Part shown: positions 1-7,264 of the stretch, in pieces
Layout of the letters: each line of letters starts with the position of its first letter
Numbering within the stretch: the stretch's first letter is position 1
Source of the DNA: Desulfuromonadaceae bacterium
Lineage (GTDB): Bacteria > Desulfobacterota > Desulfuromonadia > Desulfuromonadales > SZUA-540
Direction: 5' to 3'
DNA length: 11,012 nucleotides
Assembly: GCA_003250235.1 (NCBI GenBank)
Contig: QKGY01000208.1
Coordinates: forward strand, 1 to 11,012
The notes under the pieces: model-generated
The model's input: the letters and a program-made list of their open reading frames with translations, nothing else
Database searches by the model: none
Told to the model about the DNA's origin: nothing
Position numbers and translations under genes: made by a program

Positions 1-631
1 TCTTTACTTCCTGGGGCTGTCATCGCTGGCCGTTTACGGGGTGGCACTGGGCGGCTGGGCGTCCAACTCCAAGTATGCGCTGCTCGGGTCCATCCGTGGC
101 CTGGCACAGCTGATCTCGTACGAACTTTCCATGGGACTGGCTATTGTTCCCGTGATTCTGTCCGCCCGCTCCTTTTCCCTGACCGACATCGTCATGGCTC
201 AGAAAAGCCTGCCTTTCGCGCTGGTTCACCCCCTGGCCTTTCTGATCTTTTTCATCAGTATTACCGCCGAATCCAAAAGGACTCCGTTCGACCTGCCGGA
301 GGCCGAGGCGGAACTCGTCGCCGGCTTTCACACCGAATATTCGGGCATGCGCTTCGGACTCTTTTTCGTCGGCGAATACATCAACATGATCATTCTTAGC
401 TCCATGACCACCGTGTTTTTTCTCGGCGGCTGGCATGGTCCCTTGCTTCCGCCCCTGGTATGGTTCTGCGGCAAGGTTCTGCTGATGTGCTTTGTTTTCA
501 TCTGGATACGGGGCTCTCTTCCCCGGTTACGCTACGACCAGCTGATGCATTTCGGCTGGAAGATCCTCGTACCGCTCGCCTTGGTCAACGTGATCGTTAC
601 CGGCGCTGTGCTGCTCTGGCTGAGAGGGTAA
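1..631 (+). CDS. nuoH: NADH:quinone oxidoreductase subunit H (NuoH), 3' part
   Basis: Membrane subunit of complex I that forms, with the peripheral arm, the quinone-binding site and links it to the proton-pumping arm. The frame is open from base 2 and runs off the left edge, so only about 209 C-terminal residues are seen (full members are usually 320-350). Recognisable NuoH signatures are GWASNSKYALLGSIR near the visible start, AQLISYELSMGL after it, and the highly conserved acidic loop ESKRTPFDLPEAEAELVAGF (around bases 268-330), followed by EYSGMRFGLFFVGEY. This charged loop lines the quinone chamber in known structures. The C-terminus RGSLPRLRYDQLMHFGWK and a last hydrophobic helix are typical. 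The GTG at 41 is internal and not a start. The stop at 629-631 lies one base before the nuoI ATG, so the two are translationally coupled. Nothing in the visible part looks damaged. Confidence 0.97.
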   Translation, partial: LYFLGLSSLAVYGVALGGWASNSKYALLGSIRGLAQLISYELSMGLAIVPVILSARSFSLTDIVMAQKSLPFALVHPLAFLIFFISITAESKRTPFDLPEAEAELVAGFHTEYSGMRFGLFFVGEYINMIILSSMTTVFFLGGWHGPLLPPLVWFCGKVLLMCFVFIWIRGSLPRLRYDQLMHFGWKILVPLALVNVIVTGAVLLWLRG

Positions 632-632
632 G

Positions 633-1163
633 ATGGCCATTTTTAGAGATATCCAGGGGACACTGCAACCCTTCTGGGTTACGCTACGGACCCTGTTCAA
701 GAAACCGGTTACCTACCAGTACCCGGAACAGAAGCGGACCCCTTTTCCGCGTTATCGGGCCCGGATTGTCCTCACCCGCGATCCGGACGGCGGTGAGCGC
801 TGCGTGGCCTGTCACCTTTGCAGTGCCGCCTGCCCGGTCGACTGCATTTCCATGCAGGCGGCCGAGGCCCCCGATGGCCGGCGTTATGCCGCATGGTTCC
901 GCATCAACTTCGCCCGCTGTATTTACTGCGGCCTCTGTACGGAAGCCTGTCCGACCCTCGCTATCCAGATGAGTGCTGACTATGAGTTCTGCAAACGGGA
1001 TCCCCTTTCCTTCGTCTATGAAAAAGAGGATCTGCTGATTGCAGACGGGGGCAAAGACAGCACGTACGATTTTTACCGCCATGCCGGCATCGGCGTGGTG
1101 AACCCGCGGGGAAAAGGCGACGATGAATTCGGCCCCGTCGACCCCAAGAGCCTAATGCCCTGA
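633..1163 (+). CDS. nuoI: NADH:quinone oxidoreductase subunit I (NuoI), 2[4Fe-4S] ferredoxin-like
   Basis: Peripheral-arm subunit that carries clusters N6a and N6b and passes electrons towards N2 and quinone. The 176-residue length is normal. Two ferredoxin motifs are visible: C57-x2-C60-x2-C63-x3-C67-P and C96-x2-C99-x2-C102-x3-C106-P, i.e. all eight ligands. The N-terminus (IQGTLQPFWVTLRTLFKKPVTYQYP) is the amphipathic segment that lies against the membrane in this family, and the spacer between clusters has the usual RYAAWFRINFARC pattern. The ATG at 633 is one base after the nuoH stop, with a purine-rich GAGAGGGTAAG just upstream as ribosome binding site. The C-terminal tail is hydrophilic and ends at 1161-1163, where the stop overlaps the binding site for nuoJ. 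Confidence 0.97.
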   Translation: MAIFRDIQGTLQPFWVTLRTLFKKPVTYQYPEQKRTPFPRYRARIVLTRDPDGGERCVACHLCSAACPVDCISMQAAEAPDGRRYAAWFRINFARCIYCGLCTEACPTLAIQMSADYEFCKRDPLSFVYEKEDLLIADGGKDSTYDFYRHAGIGVVNPRGKGDDEFGPVDPKSLMP

Positions 1164-1170
1164 GGACATC

Positions 1171-1692
1171 ATGGCCACGATTCTGTTTTACATACTGGCA
1201 ACCACGGCACTGGCCGCTACCTGGATGTGTATCACCCGGCGCAATCCGGTCCATGCCGTTCTGTACCTGGTCAACGCCTTTTTTGCTCTGGCCCTTCTTT
1301 TCTACTTGCTGGGCGCCCCGCTGGTCGCTGCCTGGGAAGTCATCATTTACGCCGGGGCGATCATGGTTCTGTTCCTCTTTATCATCATGATGCTCGAGCT
1401 CGCCCCCGACCAGCCGGTCAAAGGGCCGGGGTGGCGACGCTGGGGTCCGGTACTGTTGCTGTCAGCCGTTCTTCTGTGCAGCACCCTGCTGCTCATCGTT
1501 GCCGATCCCGGTGGCGCCAACGGAATACCGAGGTATTACGCGTCACCGCGCACCTTCGGGTATGCGCTGTTCAAGGAATATGCTCTGGCCGTTGAAATTG
1601 TCTCCTTTCAGCTCCTGTTTGCCGCCGTTGGCGCTTACTACGTCGGTCGCAGCGACAAGAAGGTCACCTGCCCTGGAGAGGAAGTGCCATGA
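1171..1692 (+). CDS. nuoJ: NADH:quinone oxidoreductase subunit J (NuoJ)
   Basis: Integral membrane subunit that lies next to NuoH and NuoK and takes part in conformational coupling of quinone reduction to proton pumping. It has 173 residues and about five hydrophobic helices. The family hallmark EVIIYAGAIMVLFLFIIMML is at residues 56-75. This is the helix 3 pi-bulge region, with Y60 and G62 at the positions conserved in the family. The N-terminal RRNPVHAVLYLVNAFF (residues 23-38) is also typical. The start at 1171 is preceded by GAGGA (1162-1166) that overlaps the nuoI stop codon, and the gap to nuoI is only seven bases. The last four bases (ATGA, 1689-1692) are shared with the start of nuoK. 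No anomaly seen. Confidence 0.96.
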   Translation: MATILFYILATTALAATWMCITRRNPVHAVLYLVNAFFALALLFYLLGAPLVAAWEVIIYAGAIMVLFLFIIMMLELAPDQPVKGPGWRRWGPVLLLSAVLLCSTLLLIVADPGGANGIPRYYASPRTFGYALFKEYALAVEIVSFQLLFAAVGAYYVGRSDKKVTCPGEEVP

Positions 1693-1994
1693 TCGTACCG
1701 CTGTCGCACATTCTCGGGTTCTCCTCGGCGTTGTTCGTGATGGGTCTCGCCTGCGTCCTGGCTCGACGGGACCTCATCATGATTCTTATCGGTATCGAGA
1801 TCATGCTCAATGCTGTCGGGTTGGCCCTCGTCGGGGCTTCCGCCTTCTGGCAAAAGGTCGACGGCCAGATATTCGTTATTTTTCTCATGGCCATGACCTC
1901 AGCCGAGGTGGCCATCTCTTTGGCCATGGTGGTCTATCTGCGCCGACAGAAAGCAACGCTCGACGCTGACGCTTATGACGGGATGAAGGGATGA
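1689..1994 (+). CDS. nuoK: NADH:quinone oxidoreductase subunit K (NuoK)
   Basis: Small three-helix membrane subunit of complex I, homologous to MrpC/MnhC of multisubunit antiporters. At 101 residues it has the standard length. The two buried glutamates needed for pumping are present: E37 in IGIEIMLNAVGLAL and E73 in AMTSAEVAISLAMVVYL, matching E36 and E72 of Escherichia coli NuoK. The start overlaps the nuoJ stop by four bases (ATGA), with GGAGAGGAAG just upstream as ribosome binding site. Its own stop overlaps the nuoL start in the same way at 1991-1994. Such consecutive overlaps indicate strict translational coupling of J, K and L. Confidence 0.97.
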   Translation: MIVPLSHILGFSSALFVMGLACVLARRDLIMILIGIEIMLNAVGLALVGASAFWQKVDGQIFVIFLMAMTSAEVAISLAMVVYLRRQKATLDADAYDGMKG

Positions 1995-3862
1995 CGGACA
2001 AAACTCTTTTTCTCATACCCCTGCTGCCACTCCTCTGCGGCGCCCTGAATGTACTTTTCGGCATGCGGTTGCCTCGTCAGCTCAGCCAGGCTATCGCCGT
2101 TGGAGGAGTCGCGTCCAGCACGGTCCTGACCTTGGTTCTCTGGCCGTTGTCTGCCGGTGCGGGAACACACGTCACACTGTTCACCTGGCTGGACAGCGGA
2201 ACCTTGCATGTACCGGTTGAAATCCTTTTTGATCCGCTCTCCGCCTCCATGACGCTGATGGTAACCGGCGTTTCGACCCTCATCCATCTCTACGCCATCG
2301 GCTACATGCACCGCGATGCCGATTATGCGCGTTTTTTCGCCCTGCTGAATCTCTTTGTCTTTGCCATGCTTACCATCGTGCTGGCAGACAATCTCCTGTT
2401 GCTGTTTTTAGGATGGGAGGGTGTGGGGTTCTGTTCCTATGCTCTCATCGGCTTCTGGTACCGTGAGGAGAAGAATGCCTCCGCAGGTCGCAAGGCCTTT
2501 CTGGTGACCCGGGTTGGCGATGTCTTTCTCGGCATCGCCCTGCTGTGGCTGTTCAAACTCTTCGGGACCCTGTCCATCAGCGGCATCAACGCCGGGGCTT
2601 CGCAGCTTGCCCCGCATATTCTCACTCTGCTGGTCGTCCTGCTTCTTCTTGGGGCTTGCGGTAAATCCGCCCAGTTGCCCCTGATGACCTGGCTGCCTGA
2701 TGCCATGGCCGGCCCGACACCAGTTTCCGCCCTTATCCACGCGGCCACCATGGTAACCGCAGGGGTTTACCTGCTCTGCCGCCTTTTCCCTCTGGTGAGC
2801 CTTTCATCGACCGGCCTGGCGCTGATCAGTGCTGTCGGTGCGGTAACGGCTTTCTATGCCGCGACCTGTGCCCTGGCCCAGAGAGAGATCAAAAAGGTTC
2901 TGGCCTATTCCACCATGAGCCAGGTCGGGTACATGTTTCTCGGCGTCGGCACTGGTGCCGTGGCCGGATCCATGTTCCATCTCTTTACCCACGCTTTTTT
3001 CAAGGCCCTACTGTTCATGGGGGCAGGCTGCATCATTCACCTGTGCGGCGAAGAGAACGACATCTTTAAGATGGGAGGGTTGAGGAAAAAATCCCCTCTG
3101 GTGTTCTGGCTCTTTCTTGCCGGTGCCCTGTGCCTTGCCGGGGCGCCTCTGAGTAGCGGTTTCTTTTCCAAAGACGGCCTGCTGGCCGCTGCCTACGCCC
3201 ATGGAACCCCCTTCTACCTGACCATTTATATCTTGGGGGCGTTCACCGCACTGCTGACGGCGATATACACCTTTCGTCTTCTCTATTTGGTGTTTGGCGG
3301 CACTTCGCGTTTTACCGGTGATCTGCACGGGCTACCGAAACTCATGACCTGGCCCCTTATCCCGCTGGCTCTGATTGCCCTGTTCAGCGGTGTTCTCAAC
3401 CTTCCCGAGATATTCGGAGGGCATCAGTGGCTGGATCACTTGCTTCACGCGGCGGGCTCCGGTGAATCCCATCCCCTCAGCCACATGCAGGAATGGACAC
3501 TGGCCGGGATCGCGACGGCCCTTTTTGCCATCGGCTGGGCCGTGGCCCACTGGCGTTATTCCCGCTTTACCCCCGCTCAGGAAAAAAAGGCGGTGCTTTT
3601 CTTCCTGCATGGCTGGCAGGCGGACCGGCTCGTTCATGCGACGCTGATTACTCCCTTTGCTTTTCTTTCCCGCCTTTTTTGGCAGGGAGCAGATCTCGCC
3701 GTGATCGACGGCATTCTCGAAAGCCTGGGACAGGGGTGCCAATCGGCTGGTGAGCGCTTGAGAACCTTGACCACGGGGCGAGTGTCCAGTTATCTGGCCT
3801 CCCTAGCCTGGGGTTTACTCCTGTTCATGCTGTTTTTCCTGCTTCAGGTGGTGCAGGGATAG
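1991..3862 (+). CDS. nuoL: NADH:quinone oxidoreductase subunit L (NuoL), antiporter-like
   Basis: Most distal proton-pumping subunit of the complex I membrane arm, homologous to MrpA/MrpD antiporters. It has 623 residues, against 613 in Escherichia coli. The pump residues are all in place: E143 in WEGVGFCSYALIGF, K225 in GKSAQLPLMTWLPDAMAGP, H250 in ALIHAATMVTAG, H334 and K338 in FTHAFFKALLFMGAG, and K394 in SSGFFSKDGLL (equivalents of E144, K229, H254, H338, K342 and K399). AYSTMSQVGYMFLG is the other family signature. After residue about 480 comes the extra C-terminal stretch that in the family forms the long lateral helix clamping M and N, ending in a final hydrophobic segment (LAWGLLLFMLFFLLQVV). 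The ATG overlaps the nuoK stop by four bases. It is followed by a 45-base gap, the longest in the nuo run. Confidence 0.97.
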   Translation: MTDKTLFLIPLLPLLCGALNVLFGMRLPRQLSQAIAVGGVASSTVLTLVLWPLSAGAGTHVTLFTWLDSGTLHVPVEILFDPLSASMTLMVTGVSTLIHLYAIGYMHRDADYARFFALLNLFVFAMLTIVLADNLLLLFLGWEGVGFCSYALIGFWYREEKNASAGRKAFLVTRVGDVFLGIALLWLFKLFGTLSISGINAGASQLAPHILTLLVVLLLLGACGKSAQLPLMTWLPDAMAGPTPVSALIHAATMVTAGVYLLCRLFPLVSLSSTGLALISAVGAVTAFYAATCALAQREIKKVLAYSTMSQVGYMFLGVGTGAVAGSMFHLFTHAFFKALLFMGAGCIIHLCGEENDIFKMGGLRKKSPLVFWLFLAGALCLAGAPLSSGFFSKDGLLAAAYAHGTPFYLTIYILGAFTALLTAIYTFRLLYLVFGGTSRFTGDLHGLPKLMTWPLIPLALIALFSGVLNLPEIFGGHQWLDHLLHAAGSGESHPLSHMQEWTLAGIATALFAIGWAVAHWRYSRFTPAQEKKAVLFFLHGWQADRLVHATLITPFAFLSRLFWQGADLAVIDGILESLGQGCQSAGERLRTLTTGRVSSYLASLAWGLLLFMLFFLLQVVQG

Positions 3863-3907
3863 CCCTTAGCCGCCCAAACGGGACTGCAACTTATTTTTAG
3901 GTTGAAC

Positions 3908-5410
3908 ATGAATCCTTTGTCCTCGTTACCCATACTCTCGCTGCTCATCTGGCTGCCACTGGCCGGCGGCCTCGGCTGCCTGTTTTTGCGCCCGGTCCGT
4001 CATGCCTCCCGTTGGATTGCGCTGGGCACAACAGGTGTTGTCTTTGCGCTGACCTTGTTTTTATTCATCACGGGATCGTCAAAAAACGGCTGGCTTTTCT
4101 TTGAGGATCACGCCTGGATCAGCCGCTTCGGCATCCGCTACACGCTGGGCATGGATGGCCTTTCTCTTCTAATGACCTTGCTGACGGCTTTCTTGTTGAT
4201 TGTCGCCGTGCTGATCTCCTGGCAGGTCTCCCCTTATCCCGATTTTTTCTTTTCCCTGCTGCTTCTCATCGAATGCGGCATCATGGGGGTTTTTCTTTCT
4301 CTCGACCTGGTTCTCTTTTACCTGTTCTGGGAAATCATGCTGATCCCCATGTTCTTTTTGATCGGCGTCTGGGGGCACGCTCGCCGCCTTTATGCGGCCG
4401 TCAAATTTTTCCTCTTTACCCTGGCCGGCAGTCTGCTCATGCTCCTTGCCCTGATCAGCCTGTATCTTCTACACGGGCAACAGACGGGCGACTACAGCTT
4501 TGCTCTTTCTGCGCTGATACATACGCAGATACCGCCGAATCTGGCATGGTGGCTTTACGGTTCTTTTTTCGTCGCCTTTGCCGTCAAGGTTCCTTTGGTT
4601 CCCGTGCACACATGGCTTCCCGATGCGCATACGGAGGCTCCTACGGCCGGTTCCGTAATCCTGGCCGGTATCCTGCTGAAAACAGGTGTCTACGGACTGA
4701 TTCGTTTCGGGTTTCCCTTGTTCCCGGGACCGGCTCATGCCAGCCTTCCCATTCTGGCTGTCCTCGCCTTGGCGGGTATTTTTTACGCGGCCTGGATCGC
4801 CTACGCCCAGAACGACGCCAAAAGACTGATCGCTTATTCTTCAGTCGCCCATCTGGGATTTGTCATTCTTGGTCTGGCTGCGTGGAATCTTACCGCGCTG
4901 GAAGGAAGTATTCTGCAAATGGTTAACCACGGCATTACCACCGGGGCACTCTTCAGCATGGTCGGCATGATTGACCAGCGCGCTCATACCCGAGAGATCG
5001 CCCGTCTTGGAGGATTGTGGACACGGGTCCCAGTGCTCGGGGCGTTTTTCCTGTTTTTCTCCCTTGCATCCCTCGGATTGCCGGGACTCAATAACTTTAC
5101 CGGTGAAATTCTGATTCTTCTCGGCACCTTTACGACCCACCCTGTTTGGGCGGCCCTTGCTCTGGGCGGGGTGGTGTTTGCGGCCATCTATATGCTCAGG
5201 CTTGTGCAGGGCGTTCTCTGGGGGCCGACAAAAGGGGATGAGCCCTGGACCGACCTGTCGGGTCGCGAAGCGCTTGTCTTGATCCCCCTCGCGATCCTTG
5301 TCCTGTGGCTTGGGCTGCATCCTTCCACCTTTCTCGAACCGGTTCGAGAGCCCGTGCAACTGCTCCTGCAAGGAAGCATGTTCCCCAGTATGCCCGGAGG
5401 GATGCCATGA
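3908..5410 (+). CDS. nuoM: NADH:quinone oxidoreductase subunit M (NuoM), antiporter-like
   Basis: Second antiporter-like proton-pumping subunit. From the ATG at 3908 it has 500 residues, the usual size. Key residues: E142 in FYLFWEIMLIPMFFLIGVWG, K227 in FAVKVPLVPVHTWLPDAH, K258 in AGILLKTGVYGLIRFG, and E400 in LNNFTGEILILLGTF. These match E144, K234, K265 and E407 of Escherichia coli NuoM. RLIAYSSVAHLGFVILG is present as well. A TTG at 3902 lies two codons upstream in frame, but the ATG at 3908 is preferred because TTTTTAGG (AGG at 3899-3901) sits six bases before it, which would be too close to the TTG. The ribosome binding site is weaker than those of the neighbours. The stop overlaps the start of nuoN (ATGA, 5407-5410). 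Confidence 0.96.
   Translation: MNPLSSLPILSLLIWLPLAGGLGCLFLRPVRHASRWIALGTTGVVFALTLFLFITGSSKNGWLFFEDHAWISRFGIRYTLGMDGLSLLMTLLTAFLLIVAVLISWQVSPYPDFFFSLLLLIECGIMGVFLSLDLVLFYLFWEIMLIPMFFLIGVWGHARRLYAAVKFFLFTLAGSLLMLLALISLYLLHGQQTGDYSFALSALIHTQIPPNLAWWLYGSFFVAFAVKVPLVPVHTWLPDAHTEAPTAGSVILAGILLKTGVYGLIRFGFPLFPGPAHASLPILAVLALAGIFYAAWIAYAQNDAKRLIAYSSVAHLGFVILGLAAWNLTALEGSILQMVNHGITTGALFSMVGMIDQRAHTREIARLGGLWTRVPVLGAFFLFFSLASLGLPGLNNFTGEILILLGTFTTHPVWAALALGGVVFAAIYMLRLVQGVLWGPTKGDEPWTDLSGREALVLIPLAILVLWLGLHPSTFLEPVREPVQLLLQGSMFPSMPGGMP
5396..5400 (+). promoter_or_regulatory. Ribosome binding site that fixes the nuoN start
   Basis: GGAGG lies six bases before the ATG at 5407, inside the end of nuoM. 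It decides between this ATG and the much longer open frame that extends back to 5305 within nuoM. The protein from 5407 begins with a hydrophobic helix and has the standard NuoN length, so the upstream extension is only an overlap shadow. Confidence 0.85.
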
Positions 5411-6822
5411 CCTGGAGTGATCTGTACGCCCTCCTGCCCGTTCTCGTCCTCATTTTCGGTTCAACGGTGCTTCTTATGGCCGGGGCCTGGCGGGCCGCCT
5501 TTTCCACCATGGTGGCCTATGGCATCCTCTTTTCCCTGGCGGCTGCCGCCACCGCGGTTTTCCATACCCCCGGCTCGCACGATGTTGCAGGATTCTTTCT
5601 CATCGGTGGGTACAGCCGGTTTTTCTCCATTTTGTGGCCGATCGTTGCCGCATTAACGCTCACCATTTCCTTTCGCTATGGGGCTGACCGCGGATTCTCC
5701 GGCGGCGAATATGCCGCCCTGATCCTGTTCGCCTGTGCCGGGATGGTTCTGCTGTCCAGCGCCTCATCGTTGGTATCGCTTTTCCTCGGCCTTGAAACCT
5801 TCACCCTGGCCCTCTACATTTTAATCGCGTTTCACAAGGGCTCCCCCCTGGGAGCGGAAGCCGGACTGAAATATCTTGTCATGGGCGGTGTGGCTACCGG
5901 GCTTCTGGCTTTCGGAATTGCCCTGATCTTTGCGGCCACCGGTACCTTTCATATTTCCGAAGTTTCCATTCTCGATGCCTCCAATGGGCAGTTTCATGCA
6001 GTAACTCTTTTCGGATGGGGGATGCTGCTTGCCGGAATCGGATTCAAAATCTCCCTGGTCCCCTTTCATTTGTGGACCCCCGATGTGTACCAGGGGGCCC
6101 CGTCACCCGTGGCGGGTCTTCTAGCAACGGGTTCCAAAGGCGCCGTTTTTGCCGCGCTGGTGTTTCTTCTGGGCAACCTGCAGCTTTCTCGAACCCCTCT
6201 GGCCAATCTCCTTTGGGTTCTGTCCGCCGCCTCCATGCTCATCGGCACCCTCTGCGCGCTTCGCCAGAACAATCTCAAACGGATGCTGGCTTATTCCTCG
6301 GTTGTTCACATGGGATATCTGCTTCTCGCTCTTCTTGCCGGCGGAACAAGCGGTCATACCGCCATCCTCTTTTACCTGGTAGCATATGCCTTTGTGAATC
6401 TAGGAGCCTTCGCCGTCGTGACGGTATTTTCCTCCTGTGCCACGGAACCGCAAAGTTACGAGGATTTTAAAGGTGCAGGGTATCGGCAGCCTCTGGCCGC
6501 AGCAGCTCTTCTGGTGTTTGTTCTGTCTCTGGCTGGAATCCCCCCCACTGCCGGATTTATGGGGAAGTTCGCCATTTTTTATGCCGCGATTGAGACCGGG
6601 TATACTGGCCTCGCACTCATTGGCATTCTCAGTTCTCTCGTGTCTCTCTATTACTACCTGCGTCCTGTTATCATCATGTACATGTCGGGAGACTCGAACA
6701 CGCCGTCTTTCTCCATGATGGCATCGGAAAAATCCGTACTTATTCTTTGCTTGATTGCCACCCTCATTTTAGGGGTTTATCCCGGCCCTCTTTTTGATGT
6801 CATTACCGGCATCCTCCCCTGA
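5407..6822 (+). CDS. nuoN: NADH:quinone oxidoreductase subunit N (NuoN), antiporter-like
   Basis: Third antiporter-like proton pump, next to NuoK in the membrane arm. The chosen start gives 471 residues, close to the 485 of Escherichia coli. Conserved pump residues are E130 in LFLGLETFTLALYILIAF, K214 in GIGFKISLVPFHLWTPDVYQG, K244 in LATGSKGAVFAALVFLL, and K387 in AGIPPTAGFMGKFAIFYAA. They correspond to E133, K217, K247 and K395 in Escherichia coli. MLAYSSVVHMGYLLLALLAGG is the helix 10 signature. The start is coupled to the nuoM stop by a 4-base overlap and has a strong GGAGG. This is the last structural gene of the complex I cluster, but the operon goes on after 21 bases. Confidence 0.96.
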   Translation: MTWSDLYALLPVLVLIFGSTVLLMAGAWRAAFSTMVAYGILFSLAAAATAVFHTPGSHDVAGFFLIGGYSRFFSILWPIVAALTLTISFRYGADRGFSGGEYAALILFACAGMVLLSSASSLVSLFLGLETFTLALYILIAFHKGSPLGAEAGLKYLVMGGVATGLLAFGIALIFAATGTFHISEVSILDASNGQFHAVTLFGWGMLLAGIGFKISLVPFHLWTPDVYQGAPSPVAGLLATGSKGAVFAALVFLLGNLQLSRTPLANLLWVLSAASMLIGTLCALRQNNLKRMLAYSSVVHMGYLLLALLAGGTSGHTAILFYLVAYAFVNLGAFAVVTVFSSCATEPQSYEDFKGAGYRQPLAAAALLVFVLSLAGIPPTAGFMGKFAIFYAAIETGYTGLALIGILSSLVSLYYYLRPVIIMYMSGDSNTPSFSMMASEKSVLILCLIATLILGVYPGPLFDVITGILP

Positions 6823-6832
6823 TTATTGTTTT

Positions 6833-6838
6833 AGGAGA
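6833..6838 (+). promoter_or_regulatory. Ribosome binding site of the CoA-binding protein gene
   Basis: AGGAGA, five bases before the ATG at 6844, in the 21-base gap after nuoN. It is one of the best ribosome binding sites in the operon, so this gene is translated independently of nuoN. No promoter or terminator fits in the gap. Confidence 0.8.
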
Positions 6839-6843
6839 TTGTT

Positions 6844-7248
6844 ATGGACGTGGACAAAAAGATTGAAAAATTCCTTTCTGCAACGGGTTTCGCCGTAGCA
6901 GGGGCTTCAACCAATCGCGACAAGTATGGCAACAAGGTTCTGCGCTGCTACCTGCAGAACAACAAACGGGCGATTCCCATCAACCCAAGGGCCACCCAGA
7001 TTGAAGGTGTCGACTGCGTTCCCAGTGTCACGGCCCTGCCTGATGACGTCAAGAGCCTCTCCATTATCACCCCGCCAAAAATCACCGAACAGGTTGTCGA
7101 CGAGGCTGTCGCCAAAGGGATTGAGAATATCTGGATGCAACCGGGCGCGCAGAGCCCTGCGGCCATCGCCACGTGTGAAAAAAATGGCATCAACGTCATT
7201 GCGGATGGCAGTTGCCTTCTGGTTGTTCTACATTATCGAGAACACTGA
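6844..7248 (+). CDS. CoA-binding domain protein (YccU/CoA_binding_2 family)
   Basis: A 134-residue single-domain protein of the Rossmann-like CoA-binding family (the fold also found in the N-terminus of succinyl-CoA synthetase alpha). Visible features: the first beta strand and nucleotide-binding turn FAVAGASTNRDKYGNKV (residues 16-32), the strand IPINPRATQIEGVDCVPSV (44-62), the IITPP strand (74-78), EQVVDEAVAKGIENIWMQPG (82-101), and a C-terminal NVIADGSCLLVVLHY. The order matches the family, in which the IWMQPG turn and the final D-x-C segment are conserved. Members are thought to bind CoA or acyl-CoA, but the physiological role is unknown, and no catalytic residue can be pointed to. It sits 21 bases after nuoN and 16 bases before apbE, so it is probably co-transcribed with complex I. 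No signal peptide or membrane segment is present, so it is cytoplasmic. Confidence 0.9.
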   Translation: MDVDKKIEKFLSATGFAVAGASTNRDKYGNKVLRCYLQNNKRAIPINPRATQIEGVDCVPSVTALPDDVKSLSIITPPKITEQVVDEAVAKGIENIWMQPGAQSPAAIATCEKNGINVIADGSCLLVVLHYREH

Positions 7249-7264
7249 TCGTACCTCACATACA

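Noticed and set aside
3872..3882. Hairpin in the nuoL-nuoM gap as an internal terminator
   Set aside because: Only a three-base stem (CCC/GGG) forms around AAAC, too weak for termination.
5305..5406. Upstream extension of nuoN inside nuoM
   Set aside because: The added residues are polar and unlike NuoN, while the ATG at 5407 has GGAGG and the usual 4-base overlap.
6926..7264. Upstream extension of the apbE frame through the CoA-binding gene
   Set aside because: The 113 extra residues are a frame shadow of the CoA-binding gene. ApbE-like sequence with a membrane anchor begins at the ATG at 7265.
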